DNA from: an uncultured Paracoccaceae bacterium
Lineage (GTDB): Bacteria > Pseudomonadota > Alphaproteobacteria > Rhodobacterales > Rhodobacteraceae
Direction: 5' to 3'
NCBI GenBank assembly: GCA_913054485.1
Contig: CAJXHQ010000269.1
Coordinates: 1-5,251, forward strand
Length of the DNA: 5,251 nucleotides
The notes below the pieces were generated by a model, which was not told where the DNA came from, searched no databases, and saw only the letters and a program-made list of their open reading frames with translations. Numbering within the stretch: the stretch's first letter is position 1; each line of letters begins with the position of its first letter. A program made the translations under genes and the position numbers. Shown here piece after piece: positions 1 to 4,838 of the stretch.

Positions 1-3
1 GGC

Positions 4-34
4 GGCTCCCCCGGAGTATTTCGGAAAAGGTGAA
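4..34 (+). repeat. Copy 1 of a short intergenic element (TATTTC...AGGTGAA)
   Basis: The stretch just beyond the EI24 stop reads GGCTCCCCCGGAG then TATTTCGGAAAAGGTGAA. It closely matches a second copy at 2520-2551 on the opposite strand: TATTTC is shared exactly, the next 12 bases match at 10 positions, and the GC-rich head is similar. From memory, CTCCGGCGGGAGTATTT-like intergenic sequences recur in Rhodobacteraceae genomes; I could not verify this. The element may continue beyond the left edge. Confidence 0.5.
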
Positions 35-40
35 AGCTGG

Positions 41-730
41 TCAGCGCCGGGAGACGGCGTGGTAGATATGGGTGAAGGTGGCGGCGCCGGAGATCGGGAT
101 CAGCAGGTTGACCAGCGGCACAGAGAGCGGGATCGCCATCAGAGTGCCAGCGGCCCAGATGGTGCCCATGTGGCGGCGGCGCAGCCTGCGCGCCTCAGCC
201 TCGCCTACCCGGCGGATCGCGGCGAGGGTGAAATATTCGCGCCCCAGGAGAAAGCCGTTCAGCGCCCAGAAGATAAATGGCCCGGCGGGCAGGAAGATCA
301 GGTAGAGGACCAGCGCCAGCAGGTTGGCCCCGATCAGCACGCCGAGGAAGTTCACCGTGTCCTTCAGCGAATCCCAGAATGGCGTGCCCGGCACCCTGGG
401 CAGATGCGTGTAGTGTTTGTCCTCGACCGCCTGCGCCACCTCGTCCAGGAACATGGAGGTGAAGGCCGAGGCCACCGGCACCATCAGGAAGACCGACAGC
501 AGCATCATCAGCAGGAAGGATCCAGCCGAGGCCAGGCCGCTGAGCCAGGTCACCTCACCGATCAGCGGCAGCGACACCTCCGGCCCCACCAGCCAGCCTG
601 CCAGCCAGACAAAGCCGGCGGTGAAGGCGATGAGCAGCGCCAGGGTCAGCGCCACGCCGAGGAAAAGCACCCGGCGGAAACGCGGGTCCCCGGCCTGGGC
701 CAGCGCCTTGAAAAACGCATCAAAGATCAT
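41..730 (-). CDS. EI24/CysZ-like multi-pass inner membrane protein
   Basis: The 229-aa product is strongly hydrophobic, with membrane segments at about residues 21-48, 64-93, 125-165 (probably two close passes or a re-entrant pair) and 188-213. The stretch at about 158-174 (NGFLLGREYFTLAAIRR) resembles the conserved signature of the EI24/CysZ superfamily. A basic patch follows at 173-187. CysZ imports sulfate, but most alphaproteobacterial EI24-domain proteins have no assigned substrate, and nothing nearby belongs to sulfur assimilation, so I do not call it cysZ. The start ATG lies inside the stop of the nitroreductase gene (ATGA, 727-730), which implies translational coupling as the last gene of a minus-strand operon. 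The family call is fairly secure; the function is unknown. Confidence 0.85.
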   Translation of the reverse strand: MIFDAFFKALAQAGDPRFRRVLFLGVALTLALLIAFTAGFVWLAGWLVGPEVSLPLIGEVTWLSGLASAGSFLLMMLLSVFLMVPVASAFTSMFLDEVAQAVEDKHYTHLPRVPGTPFWDSLKDTVNFLGVLIGANLLALVLYLIFLPAGPFIFWALNGFLLGREYFTLAAIRRVGEAEARRLRRRHMGTIWAAGTLMAIPLSVPLVNLLIPISGAATFTHIYHAVSRR

Positions 731-1305
731 GCGTCCAGCCAGGTGGTAATGGCCGCGATGTCCGGGCGCGGGCGCTCGGGCGGTGTGGCTTTTTCAGTGG
801 CAATGTGGATGATGCCGGCGATGCTCTCGTTCTCTGCCAGGCCAAAGGCCTCTTTGCGCCAGGCAGGGTCATGGCTGGCCCAGCCGGACAGCCAGTTGGC
901 ACCCCAGCCCGCCGCAAGAGCTGCATTCAGAAGCGACAGGCAGACTGCGCCGGCGGAATAGGTGAGCTCGATTGGGGGTACTTTCGGATGGGCCTTCTGT
1001 ACCTCGATCACCGCCACCGCCAGGATGCCCAGGTCAAACTGGCTGCGGCCCTTCGCGATATCTTCCTCCGGCTTGCCAAGCCGCTGGCCGGCGGTTTCGG
1101 TGAGTGCCGCCAGCCGGGGCATGGCATCTTGCGGGATCACGATGAAGCGCCAGGGCTCCAGTTTGCCGTGGTCTGGCGTGCGGGCGGCGGCGGTCAGGAT
1201 CTCCTGCAGCTGCTCTGCGGAAGGTCCGGGCGCAACCAGCGTCTTGGCTGGGCGCGAGCGGCGGGTGAGCAGGAAATCGAGGGCCGCGGAATTTCTTTCG
1301 GGCAT
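727..1305 (-). CDS. Nitroreductase family protein, YdjA-like (FMN-dependent oxidoreductase)
   Basis: The 192-aa product has the compact nitroreductase fold pattern. An N-terminal FMN-phosphate motif RRS at 15-17 is followed by ARTPDHGKLEPWRF at 41-54, the YdjA-type signature, and by a C-terminal GWGANWLSGW region at 133-142 that also matches YdjA-like enzymes. Family members use FMN and NAD(P)H to reduce varied substrates; the natural substrate is unknown here. No signal peptide or membrane segment is visible, so it should be cytosolic. The ATG at 1305 is preceded by AAAAAGG at 1320-1314, a weak but usable ribosome site. It sits between the deacetylase gene and the EI24 gene and overlaps the latter by 4 bp, so co-transcription is likely. 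The family call is secure and the physiological role is not. Confidence 0.92.
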   Translation of the reverse strand: MPERNSAALDFLLTRRSRPAKTLVAPGPSAEQLQEILTAAARTPDHGKLEPWRFIVIPQDAMPRLAALTETAGQRLGKPEEDIAKGRSQFDLGILAVAVIEVQKAHPKVPPIELTYSAGAVCLSLLNAALAAGWGANWLSGWASHDPAWRKEAFGLAENESIAGIIHIATEKATPPERPRPDIAAITTWLDA

Positions 1306-1318
1306 ATGTGAAGCCTTT

Positions 1319-1426
1319 TTACATTTCGGTGTCTATGTCGGACAGGGCCGCGCTGAAATCAAGGGGGTCCGCCCAGAATTCCGGCCCGTCAGCCTGCCAG
1401 TCCCAATCCCGCCGCCATCTCTGCAA
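1319..1426 (-). CDS. Possible small ORF (35 aa) bridging deacetylase and nitroreductase genes
   Basis: Read on the minus strand, a frame opens at TTG (1426-1424), directly after an in-frame TGA, and runs to TAA at 1321-1319. It overlaps the last 38 bp of the deacetylase gene in another frame. The predicted peptide is Trp-rich and acidic: four Trp in the first half, then a tail ending DFSAALSDIDTEM. The tail reads like real protein rather than random translation. It stops 13 bp before the nitroreductase ATG, and the only start available is TTG. It may be a coupled small gene, or the remnant of a longer C-terminus of the deacetylase now out of frame. The deacetylase already has normal length for HDAH relatives, so neither reading is proven. 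I do not recognise a family. Confidence 0.3.
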   Translation of the reverse strand: MQRWRRDWDWQADGPEFWADPLDFSAALSDIDTEM

Positions 1427-2501
1427 TCAGATCTTGCAGAAAGGCGCTGTAGCGGGCGGAGGGCTGGCGTTTGCGCAATGTCTCTGCCAGCGGATCGCCC
1501 GTGCGTATGGCGGAGCCTGATAGGGCCTCCAGCGCGGCATGGCCGCAGAAGGGGACATGCATTTCGCTATAGCCGCCCTCGTGGACCAGCACCAGCCTGC
1601 CATCGCACAGGGACTGTGCCGCTGTGCGCAGCTCTTTAGTCATGGTGCCGAAGGTCTCCGCTGTGGCCAGCATCCGGCCGAGGGGATCCATGGCTGAAGC
1701 ATCATATCCTGAGGCGACGATGATCATGTCGGGCTTGTAGCGCTCCAGCGCCGGGATGATGATCTGCCGCATCACCTGCAGATAGGCTTCATGACCGGCC
1801 CCGGGTGGCAAGGGAATGTTGATATTGAACCCTTCGCCGGCGCCGCGCCCGCGGTCGTCATAGGCACCGGTGTCCAGCGGGTAGTTCCATTCCTGATGAA
1901 CCGAGAGGGTCAGCACATCGTCGCGCTCATAAAACACGGCTTCGGTGCCATTGCCGTGGTGCACGTCCCAGTCGACCACGGCGACCCGGCTCAGACCCTG
2001 CTCTGCTTTTGCGGTCTCGATGGCGATGGCGATATTGGCCAGGAGGCAGAAGCCGTTGGGAAAATCCGGCAGGCAGTGATGGCCGGGCGGGCGGGACAGG
2101 GCGTAGGCATTTTCGATTTCACCTGCGGCGACTGCGCGCACAGCCTCTTTGGCGAGGCCTGCGGAAAGCGCGGCAATCTCAAAACCGCCCTGCCCGAAAG
2201 GGGTGCGCAGGCCCAGCTCTCCGCCGCCCGCAGCGGACAGGCGCTGGAATTCTTCGAGATAGGGGGCGGGATGCACCCGCTCCAGATCCGCGCGTGCGGC
2301 AGGCGCTGCCCCTTGCATTTCCAGCTCCTGCGAGAGGCCGGAGACGTCCATCAGGTTCTTCAGCCGCCGCTTGGTTTCAGGACTTTCGGGCAGCCCTCCT
2401 GCGGCCAGCGGCTGCACCAGCCCGCCAACCGGCACGGTCAGCGCGTAGTTTCCGCCGGAATGCCAGAAGCAACGCTCGTCCCAGAAAAACCCTGTTGCCA
2501 T
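1389..2501 (-). CDS. Class II histone deacetylase-like amidohydrolase (HDAH type)
   Basis: The 370-aa product has the full arginase/deacetylase core. It shows the active-site His pair in RPPGHH (H141, H142), the DWDVHHGNG block at 177-185 with predicted zinc ligands D179 and H181, the third predicted ligand D267 in SGYDA, and the catalytic-type Tyr Y311 in EGGYS. Length and motifs fit the bacterial HDAH family. These zinc enzymes remove acyl groups from lysine-like amides, and relatives act on acetylpolyamines or acetoin-linked substrates, so the true substrate cannot be told. No signal peptide is seen, so it is probably cytosolic. The frame stays open up to 2867, but the extra 122 residues would be pure antisense of the DUF167 gene. 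The ATG at 2501 begins the conserved-looking MATGFFWDE. A GTG at 2510, with AGGTGA 10 nt upstream, is an alternative start. It is the first gene of the minus-strand operon. Confidence 0.93.
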   Translation of the reverse strand: MATGFFWDERCFWHSGGNYALTVPVGGLVQPLAAGGLPESPETKRRLKNLMDVSGLSQELEMQGAAPAARADLERVHPAPYLEEFQRLSAAGGGELGLRTPFGQGGFEIAALSAGLAKEAVRAVAAGEIENAYALSRPPGHHCLPDFPNGFCLLANIAIAIETAKAEQGLSRVAVVDWDVHHGNGTEAVFYERDDVLTLSVHQEWNYPLDTGAYDDRGRGAGEGFNINIPLPPGAGHEAYLQVMRQIIIPALERYKPDMIIVASGYDASAMDPLGRMLATAETFGTMTKELRTAAQSLCDGRLVLVHEGGYSEMHVPFCGHAALEALSGSAIRTGDPLAETLRKRQPSARYSAFLQDLIAEMAAGLGLAG

Positions 2502-2519
2502 GCTGCGCACCCCGCCCAA

Positions 2520-2551
2520 TTCACCTGTTCGGAAATATCCCCGCCGGAGGC
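2520..2551 (-). repeat. Copy 2 of the short intergenic element, upstream of the deacetylase gene
   Basis: On the minus strand this reads GCCTCCGGCGGGG, then ATATTTCCGAACAGGTGAA, aligning with copy 1 at 4-34. Here it forms the 5' leader of the deacetylase gene. Its AGGTGA end could serve as the ribosome site for the GTG at 2510. The GC-rich head is partly self-complementary (CTCCGGCGGGG). Confidence 0.5.
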
Positions 2552-2581
2552 ATAAGAGTCTATGGAAAACAATTGCCTCAA
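2552..2581 (-). promoter_or_regulatory. Candidate promoter for the deacetylase operon
   Basis: On the minus strand TTGAGG (2581-2576) and TCTTAT (2557-2552) are separated by 18 bp. Each matches 4 of 6 bases of the sigma-70 consensus. This AT-rich patch is the only one in the 97-bp divergent gap, and it would place the transcription start about 45 nt before the ATG at 2501. The match is weak and unproven. Confidence 0.25.
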
Positions 2582-2598
2582 AAGGGTAGGCTCCGGGA

Positions 2599-2871
2599 AT
2601 GGGGAAACCGAAGAGGAAACATCTGCCTGACCTCAGCCGTCTGGCACAGCCGGGTGCGGAAATCGCCGTGCGGGTGACGCCCAGGGCATCGCGCAATGCC
2701 TTGGAGGAGAGCCCCGCCGGGTTGCGCGCCTGTGTGACCGTGGTGCCGGAGGGGGGCAAGGCCAATGCGGCGGTGCTGGCCTTGCTGGCAGCTGCACTGG
2801 GTGTTTCTGGCGCGAGCCTGGCCTTGATCCGGGGAAACACTGCCCGGGACAAGGTCTTCCGTATCACGTGA
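2599..2871 (+). CDS. DUF167/YggU family protein
   Basis: The 90-aa product carries the DUF167 signature in order: VRVTPRASRNA at 24-34, VTVVPEGGKANAAVLALLA at 46-64, and LIRGNTARDKVFRI at 76-89 (the usual G-x-x-SR-x-K element, here TARDK). Length is typical for the family. These small soluble alpha/beta proteins are widespread in bacteria, and no biochemical role is firmly established. The start ATG follows a purine-rich but imperfect GGCTCCGGGA. It is transcribed divergently from the deacetylase gene and convergently with the orphan gene at 2986-3225, so it appears to be a single-gene unit. A hairpin begins 2 nt after its stop. The family is confident and the function unknown. Confidence 0.92.
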   Translation: MGKPKRKHLPDLSRLAQPGAEIAVRVTPRASRNALEESPAGLRACVTVVPEGGKANAAVLALLAAALGVSGASLALIRGNTARDKVFRIT

Positions 2872-2873
2872 TA

Positions 2874-2907
2874 CAGGTGCCCGGCTTTTGGCCGGGCCGC
2901 GCACCTG
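2874..2907 (+). terminator. Extended hairpin after the DUF167 gene
   Basis: CAGGTG (2874-2879) pairs with CACCTG (2902-2907), and inside it CCCGGC (2880-2885) pairs with GCCGGG (2891-2896) around a TTTTG loop. Five unpaired bases (CCGCG) bulge on the 3' side. Both stems are perfect. It starts 2 nt after the stop codon, as an intrinsic terminator should, but the T run (2923-2926) lies 15 nt downstream rather than directly after the stem, so efficiency is uncertain. Confidence 0.5.
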
Positions 2908-2928
2908 CGGCGCGCATAAGAGTTTTAC

Positions 2929-2952
2929 AAGGCTCTTGCAAAGGCTCTTGCA
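2929..2952. repeat. Perfect 12-bp tandem repeat in convergent intergenic gap
   Basis: AAGGCTCTTGCA occurs twice back to back (2929-2940 and 2941-2952). It is followed by a degenerate AAAGCCTTGC. CAAGGCT at 2928-2934 and AGCCTTG at 2955-2961 form a 7-bp inverted repeat around the array; AAGGCT at 2941-2946 could also pair with AGCCTT at 2955-2960. The two alternatives are mutually exclusive. Confidence 0.75.
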
Positions 2953-2964
2953 AAAGCCTTGCGG

Positions 2965-2985
2965 CAGCAGCCTGCGGCGCTGCTG
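2965..2985 (-). terminator. Hairpin directly after the 79-aa orphan gene
   Basis: CAGCAGC (2965-2971) pairs perfectly with GCTGCTG (2979-2985) around a 7-nt loop. Read on the minus strand, the stem begins immediately after the TGA of the orphan gene. A TTTT follows about 9 nt past the stem, so it may be a weak intrinsic terminator. Together with the hairpin at 2874-2907 it would insulate the two convergent genes. Confidence 0.4.
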
Positions 2986-3225
2986 TCAGTCCGCGTCCTG
3001 GCGCAGCTGGTAGACTCCTTCAGGCAAGTCCAGCGCAACACCCAGGTCCTGCAGCTGGGCCATCGACAGTGTCACCTTTTGGGTGCTGTCGGTGCGGGGA
3101 TCAAATTGCTCTACCGTGATGCACTCGGCAAAGGCGTTGATGACCACATCTTCCAGCAGCGGGGCCTCGCCCTCATCCACCAGGGTGATCACCGTGGAGT
3201 CGAATTCATGCTCTATGGTAAACAT
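2986..3225 (-). CDS. Small acidic conserved-looking protein of unknown function
   Basis: The predicted 79-aa product starts MFTIEHEFD and is acidic throughout. It has one Cys (C35), no signal peptide and no membrane segment, and looks like a mixed beta/alpha soluble domain. I recall similar short proteins from Roseobacter-group genomes but no named domain. The frame is open up to 3297, but the extra N-terminal residues are low in character and that ATG lacks a ribosome site. The ATG at 3225 has a GGGGG directly upstream, which is too close to be ideal. A GTG at 3240, with GAGG 9 nt upstream, would give an 84-aa alternative. It runs convergent with DUF167 and divergent from the M48 protease, so it is probably transcribed alone. 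Confidence 0.72.
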   Translation of the reverse strand: MFTIEHEFDSTVITLVDEGEAPLLEDVVINAFAECITVEQFDPRTDSTQKVTLSMAQLQDLGVALDLPEGVYQLRQDAD

Positions 3226-3291
3226 GCCCCCAGCCTGCACTGCGCGCAGCCTCGCCGGCAAGTGATGATTTCCTGAAAGGTCAGGCAGCTG

Positions 3292-3320
3292 TTGCACAAG
3301 TGATTGAAGCTGCTGTGCAA
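3292..3320. promoter_or_regulatory. Inverted repeat TTGCACA-N15-TGTGCAA overlapping a candidate -35 box
   Basis: Two perfect 7-bp half-sites (3292-3298 and 3314-3320) flank the TTGAAG of the candidate M48 promoter. A second interleaved pair, GCAGCT (3285-3290) and AGCTGC (3308-3313), overlaps it. It could be an operator, but no known regulator consensus is recognised. Confidence 0.3.
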
Positions 3321-3333
3321 TGCGCTCTATTGT
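3304..3333 (+). promoter_or_regulatory. Candidate promoter for the M48 protease gene
   Basis: TTGAAG (3304-3309) and TATTGT (3328-3333) are 18 bp apart, each with 4 of 6 consensus matches. The predicted start near 3340 leaves a short leader that contains the strong ribosome site GGGAGGA at 3351-3357. Confidence 0.35.
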
Positions 3334-3360
3334 AGAAGGCAGGTTAGTAAGGGAGGAACC

Positions 3361-4068
3361 ATGCGCCGGTTATTGTGTCTGATTGTCCTGACGGTTGCCG
3401 CATGTGATGTCACCGTGGACAGCGGGCCTGCGCCCGATGCGGGATATGTGTCCGGTCAAGGGTTCTCTCCGGCCGAAGCCTCTGCCGCCTTCAGCGCGGT
3501 GACAGGCCGGGTGGAACCGGTGGCGGAGCGCGAATGCAGAGCCCGCACCCAGGGCCTGAACTGCGATTTCAAGATCCAGATCGACCCGGACCGCCGGGCC
3601 GCCCCCAACGCTTACCAGAGCCTCGACCGCAACGGCCGCCCGGTGATCACCTTCACCCAATCCATGCTGGGAGAGATCTCCACCCGGGATGAGCTGGCCT
3701 TCGTGATGAGCCATGAGGCGGCGCATCACATTCGCGGCCACCTGGCCCGGCAGCAGGAAAACGCACTGTCCGGCGCGGTGATCTTCGCGGGGCTTGCCAC
3801 CATCGCAGGCGCCACCGCGGGGGATATCGCCAATGCGCAGGATCTTGGTGCTTTTGTGGGCGCCCGCAGCTACTCGAAGGATTTCGAGCTGGAGGCTGAT
3901 CAATTGGGCGCGATCATCACGCATAAATCCGGCTACCGCCCGAGCGAAGGCGTGAAGTTCTTTGCCCGGCTTCCGGATCCCGGAGACCGCTTTCTTGGCA
4001 CCCATCCTGCAAACTATGACCGCGTGAAGGTCGTGAATGACACCATCCGGCAATACGGTTTGAACTGA
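3361..4068 (+). CDS. M48 family zinc metalloprotease, predicted lipoprotein
   Basis: The 235-aa product begins with a short hydrophobic signal and a lipobox VAAC, making C15 the predicted lipidated residue. Asp follows at +2, which in enterobacterial rules would favour inner-membrane retention; whether that holds here is unknown. The catalytic motif is HEAAH (H118, E119, H122), and the downstream FELEAD (E176, D180) supplies the third zinc ligand. GTHPANYDRVKVV at 213-225 matches the conserved M48 C-terminal block. C59 and C68 could form a periplasmic disulfide. Relatives such as BepA, YcaL and LoiP act in envelope protein quality control; a similar role is inferred. The open frame reaches back to 3304, but the ATG at 3361 has GGGAGGA just upstream and starts a proper signal peptide. 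The IMPACT gene follows after 2 nt. Confidence 0.93.
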   Translation: MRRLLCLIVLTVAACDVTVDSGPAPDAGYVSGQGFSPAEASAAFSAVTGRVEPVAERECRARTQGLNCDFKIQIDPDRRAAPNAYQSLDRNGRPVITFTQSMLGEISTRDELAFVMSHEAAHHIRGHLARQQENALSGAVIFAGLATIAGATAGDIANAQDLGAFVGARSYSKDFELEADQLGAIITHKSGYRPSEGVKFFARLPDPGDRFLGTHPANYDRVKVVNDTIRQYGLN

Positions 4069-4070
4069 TC

Positions 4071-4460
4071 ATGACACCAGATGCCTCTTCCAGCCCGGTG
4101 CTGTCCCGCCTCGGGGTGGTCCTGACCGACCGCGGGTCAAAATATGCGGTGACCGGGGCGGAGGTCTCCTGCCGTGCCGAGGTCGACGCAGTTCTGGCGG
4201 AACTGAAGAAAGACCGCGCCTACGCCAAGGCCACCCATAATACCTGGGCGGCGATCTTGCCCTCCGGAGGGCTGAAGGCGGATGACGGTGAAAGCGGGGC
4301 CGGCATGGTGATCCTGCGGATGATGGAACGCGCCGGGCTGCAGAACCGCGTCATCATTGTCACCCGATGGTACGGCGGCAAGAAGCTCGGCGGTGACCGG
4401 TTCCGCCGGGTTCAGGATGCGGTGCGGCATTTTTTTGCCGACCAAGGCATTGATGCGTGA
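4071..4460 (+). CDS. YigZ/IMPACT (UPF0029) N-terminal domain protein, stand-alone
   Basis: The 129-aa product is essentially one IMPACT N-terminal domain. It has SKYAV near 23-27, AKATHNTWAAI at 52-62, the acidic DDGES at 71-75, and TRWYGGKKLGGDRF at 98-111, equivalent to the TRYFGGxKLG signature. E. coli YigZ is about 200 aa with a C-terminal DUF1949 domain; that domain is absent, and the stop is followed by intergenic DNA rather than a broken remainder. The family is linked to ribosome or translation control in eukaryotes, and its bacterial role is unclear. There is no good ribosome site, and it starts 2 nt after the M48 stop, so translation is probably coupled. The T7 run at 4430-4436, within the His-Phe-Phe codons, is unusual for this GC content. 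Confidence 0.88.
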   Translation: MTPDASSSPVLSRLGVVLTDRGSKYAVTGAEVSCRAEVDAVLAELKKDRAYAKATHNTWAAILPSGGLKADDGESGAGMVILRMMERAGLQNRVIIVTRWYGGKKLGGDRFRRVQDAVRHFFADQGIDA

Positions 4461-4475
4461 ACTTGCGCCCGCAGG

Positions 4476-4489
4476 TTGACCTGCATCAA
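4476..4489 (+). promoter_or_regulatory. FNR/FixK/DNR-type (Crp-Fnr family) binding site
   Basis: TTGAC-CTGC-ATCAA matches the TTGAT-N4-ATCAA consensus of FNR-type regulators with one mismatch and fits TTGA-N6-TCAA exactly. Its centre (4482.5) lies 65 nt before the ATG at 4548. A candidate -10 TAGCCT at 4513-4518 would put the transcription start near 4524-4525, so the site sits at about -41.5 to -42.5, the classic class II activator position. In Rhodobacteraceae the candidates are FnrL or DNR/NnrR-like proteins; the sequence alone cannot separate them. Confidence 0.7.
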
Positions 4490-4512
4490 GGCCCGGGGCT
4501 CCGGTGCCGCCC

Positions 4513-4518
4513 TAGCCT
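4513..4518 (+). promoter_or_regulatory. Candidate -10 box of the DUF6455 operon
   Basis: TAGCCT fits the minimal TANNNT pattern and has no recognisable -35 partner, as expected for an activator-dependent promoter with the FNR-type site at about -42. It is a short motif, supported mainly by its spacing. Confidence 0.4.
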
Positions 4519-4547
4519 GGTGCCGGAGAAACACGCGAGGCGGAACC

Positions 4548-4808
4548 ATGGAACATCATTCAACACTGCGCAGACACGCGGAACTTTTTGACAATATGGC
4601 CAATGCGCTCGGCGCGGACATCGAAGAAGCGGTGATGACCGGCCGGATGCAATTCGATGAGGTCTCCGAGTTGGTGCTGCGCTGCGCAGGCTGCAAGCAT
4701 CCGGACTGCTGCGAGGCCCTGTTGGGGCAGAGCGCCCGGCTGGCGGAGGCTCCGGATTATTGCCGCAACCGCAGGCTGATGGCCGCGCTACAGCGCGGGG
4801 TGGCATAA
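4548..4808 (+). CDS. DUF6455 family protein, copy 1
   Basis: The 86-aa product has an amphipathic N-terminal half (LRRHAELFDNMANALGADI) and then a Cys-rich motif LRCAGC...CC...YCRN with C46, C49, C54, C55 and C72. This layout, C-x2-C-x5-C-x16-C, matches the small DUF6455 proteins I associate with Rhodobacteraceae. Four conserved cysteines suggest metal or Fe-S binding, but that is inference. No signal peptide or membrane segment is seen. The ATG at 4548 has GAGG at 4537-4540; earlier in-frame codons would run across the FNR-type site and -10 box and are rejected. It heads a set of three related genes, with copy 2 starting 30 nt after its stop. Confidence 0.85.
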   Translation: MEHHSTLRRHAELFDNMANALGADIEEAVMTGRMQFDEVSELVLRCAGCKHPDCCEALLGQSARLAEAPDYCRNRRLMAALQRGVA

Positions 4809-4838
4809 CCGCCGCCGCGCATTGGAGGAGGGCAGGAT

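Noticed and set aside
59..961. Long plus-strand open frame of 300 codons
   Set aside because: It is antisense to the EI24 and nitroreductase genes, and its Gln/Arg/His-rich composition is typical of a shadow frame in GC-rich DNA.
1791..2677. Plus-strand open frames opposite the deacetylase gene
   Set aside because: They have no domain signature and are antisense to a gene with intact catalytic motifs.
2502..2867. N-terminal extension of the deacetylase frame by 122 residues
   Set aside because: It is antisense to the DUF167 gene, has low-complexity Ala/Arg/Pro-type composition, and the family normally starts at the ATG at 2501.
2871..2985. CRISPR or small RNA gene in the convergent gap
   Set aside because: There are only two tandem 12-bp units with no spacers and no clear promoter; terminator hairpins explain most of the structure.
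3226..3297. Longer N-terminus for the 79-aa orphan gene
   Set aside because: There is no ribosome site before the ATG at 3297, and the added residues lack conserved-looking character.
3370..4053. Minus-strand open frame opposite the M48 gene
   Set aside because: The composition is that of a shadow frame, and the plus strand has signal peptide, lipobox and HEAAH motif.
4476..4547. Upstream extension of DUF6455 copy 1 to the TTG at 4476
   Set aside because: That TTG is the first half-site of the FNR-type box, and the extension would cover the -10 box. ATG 4548 has a good ribosome site and keeps Cys numbering equal to copy 2.
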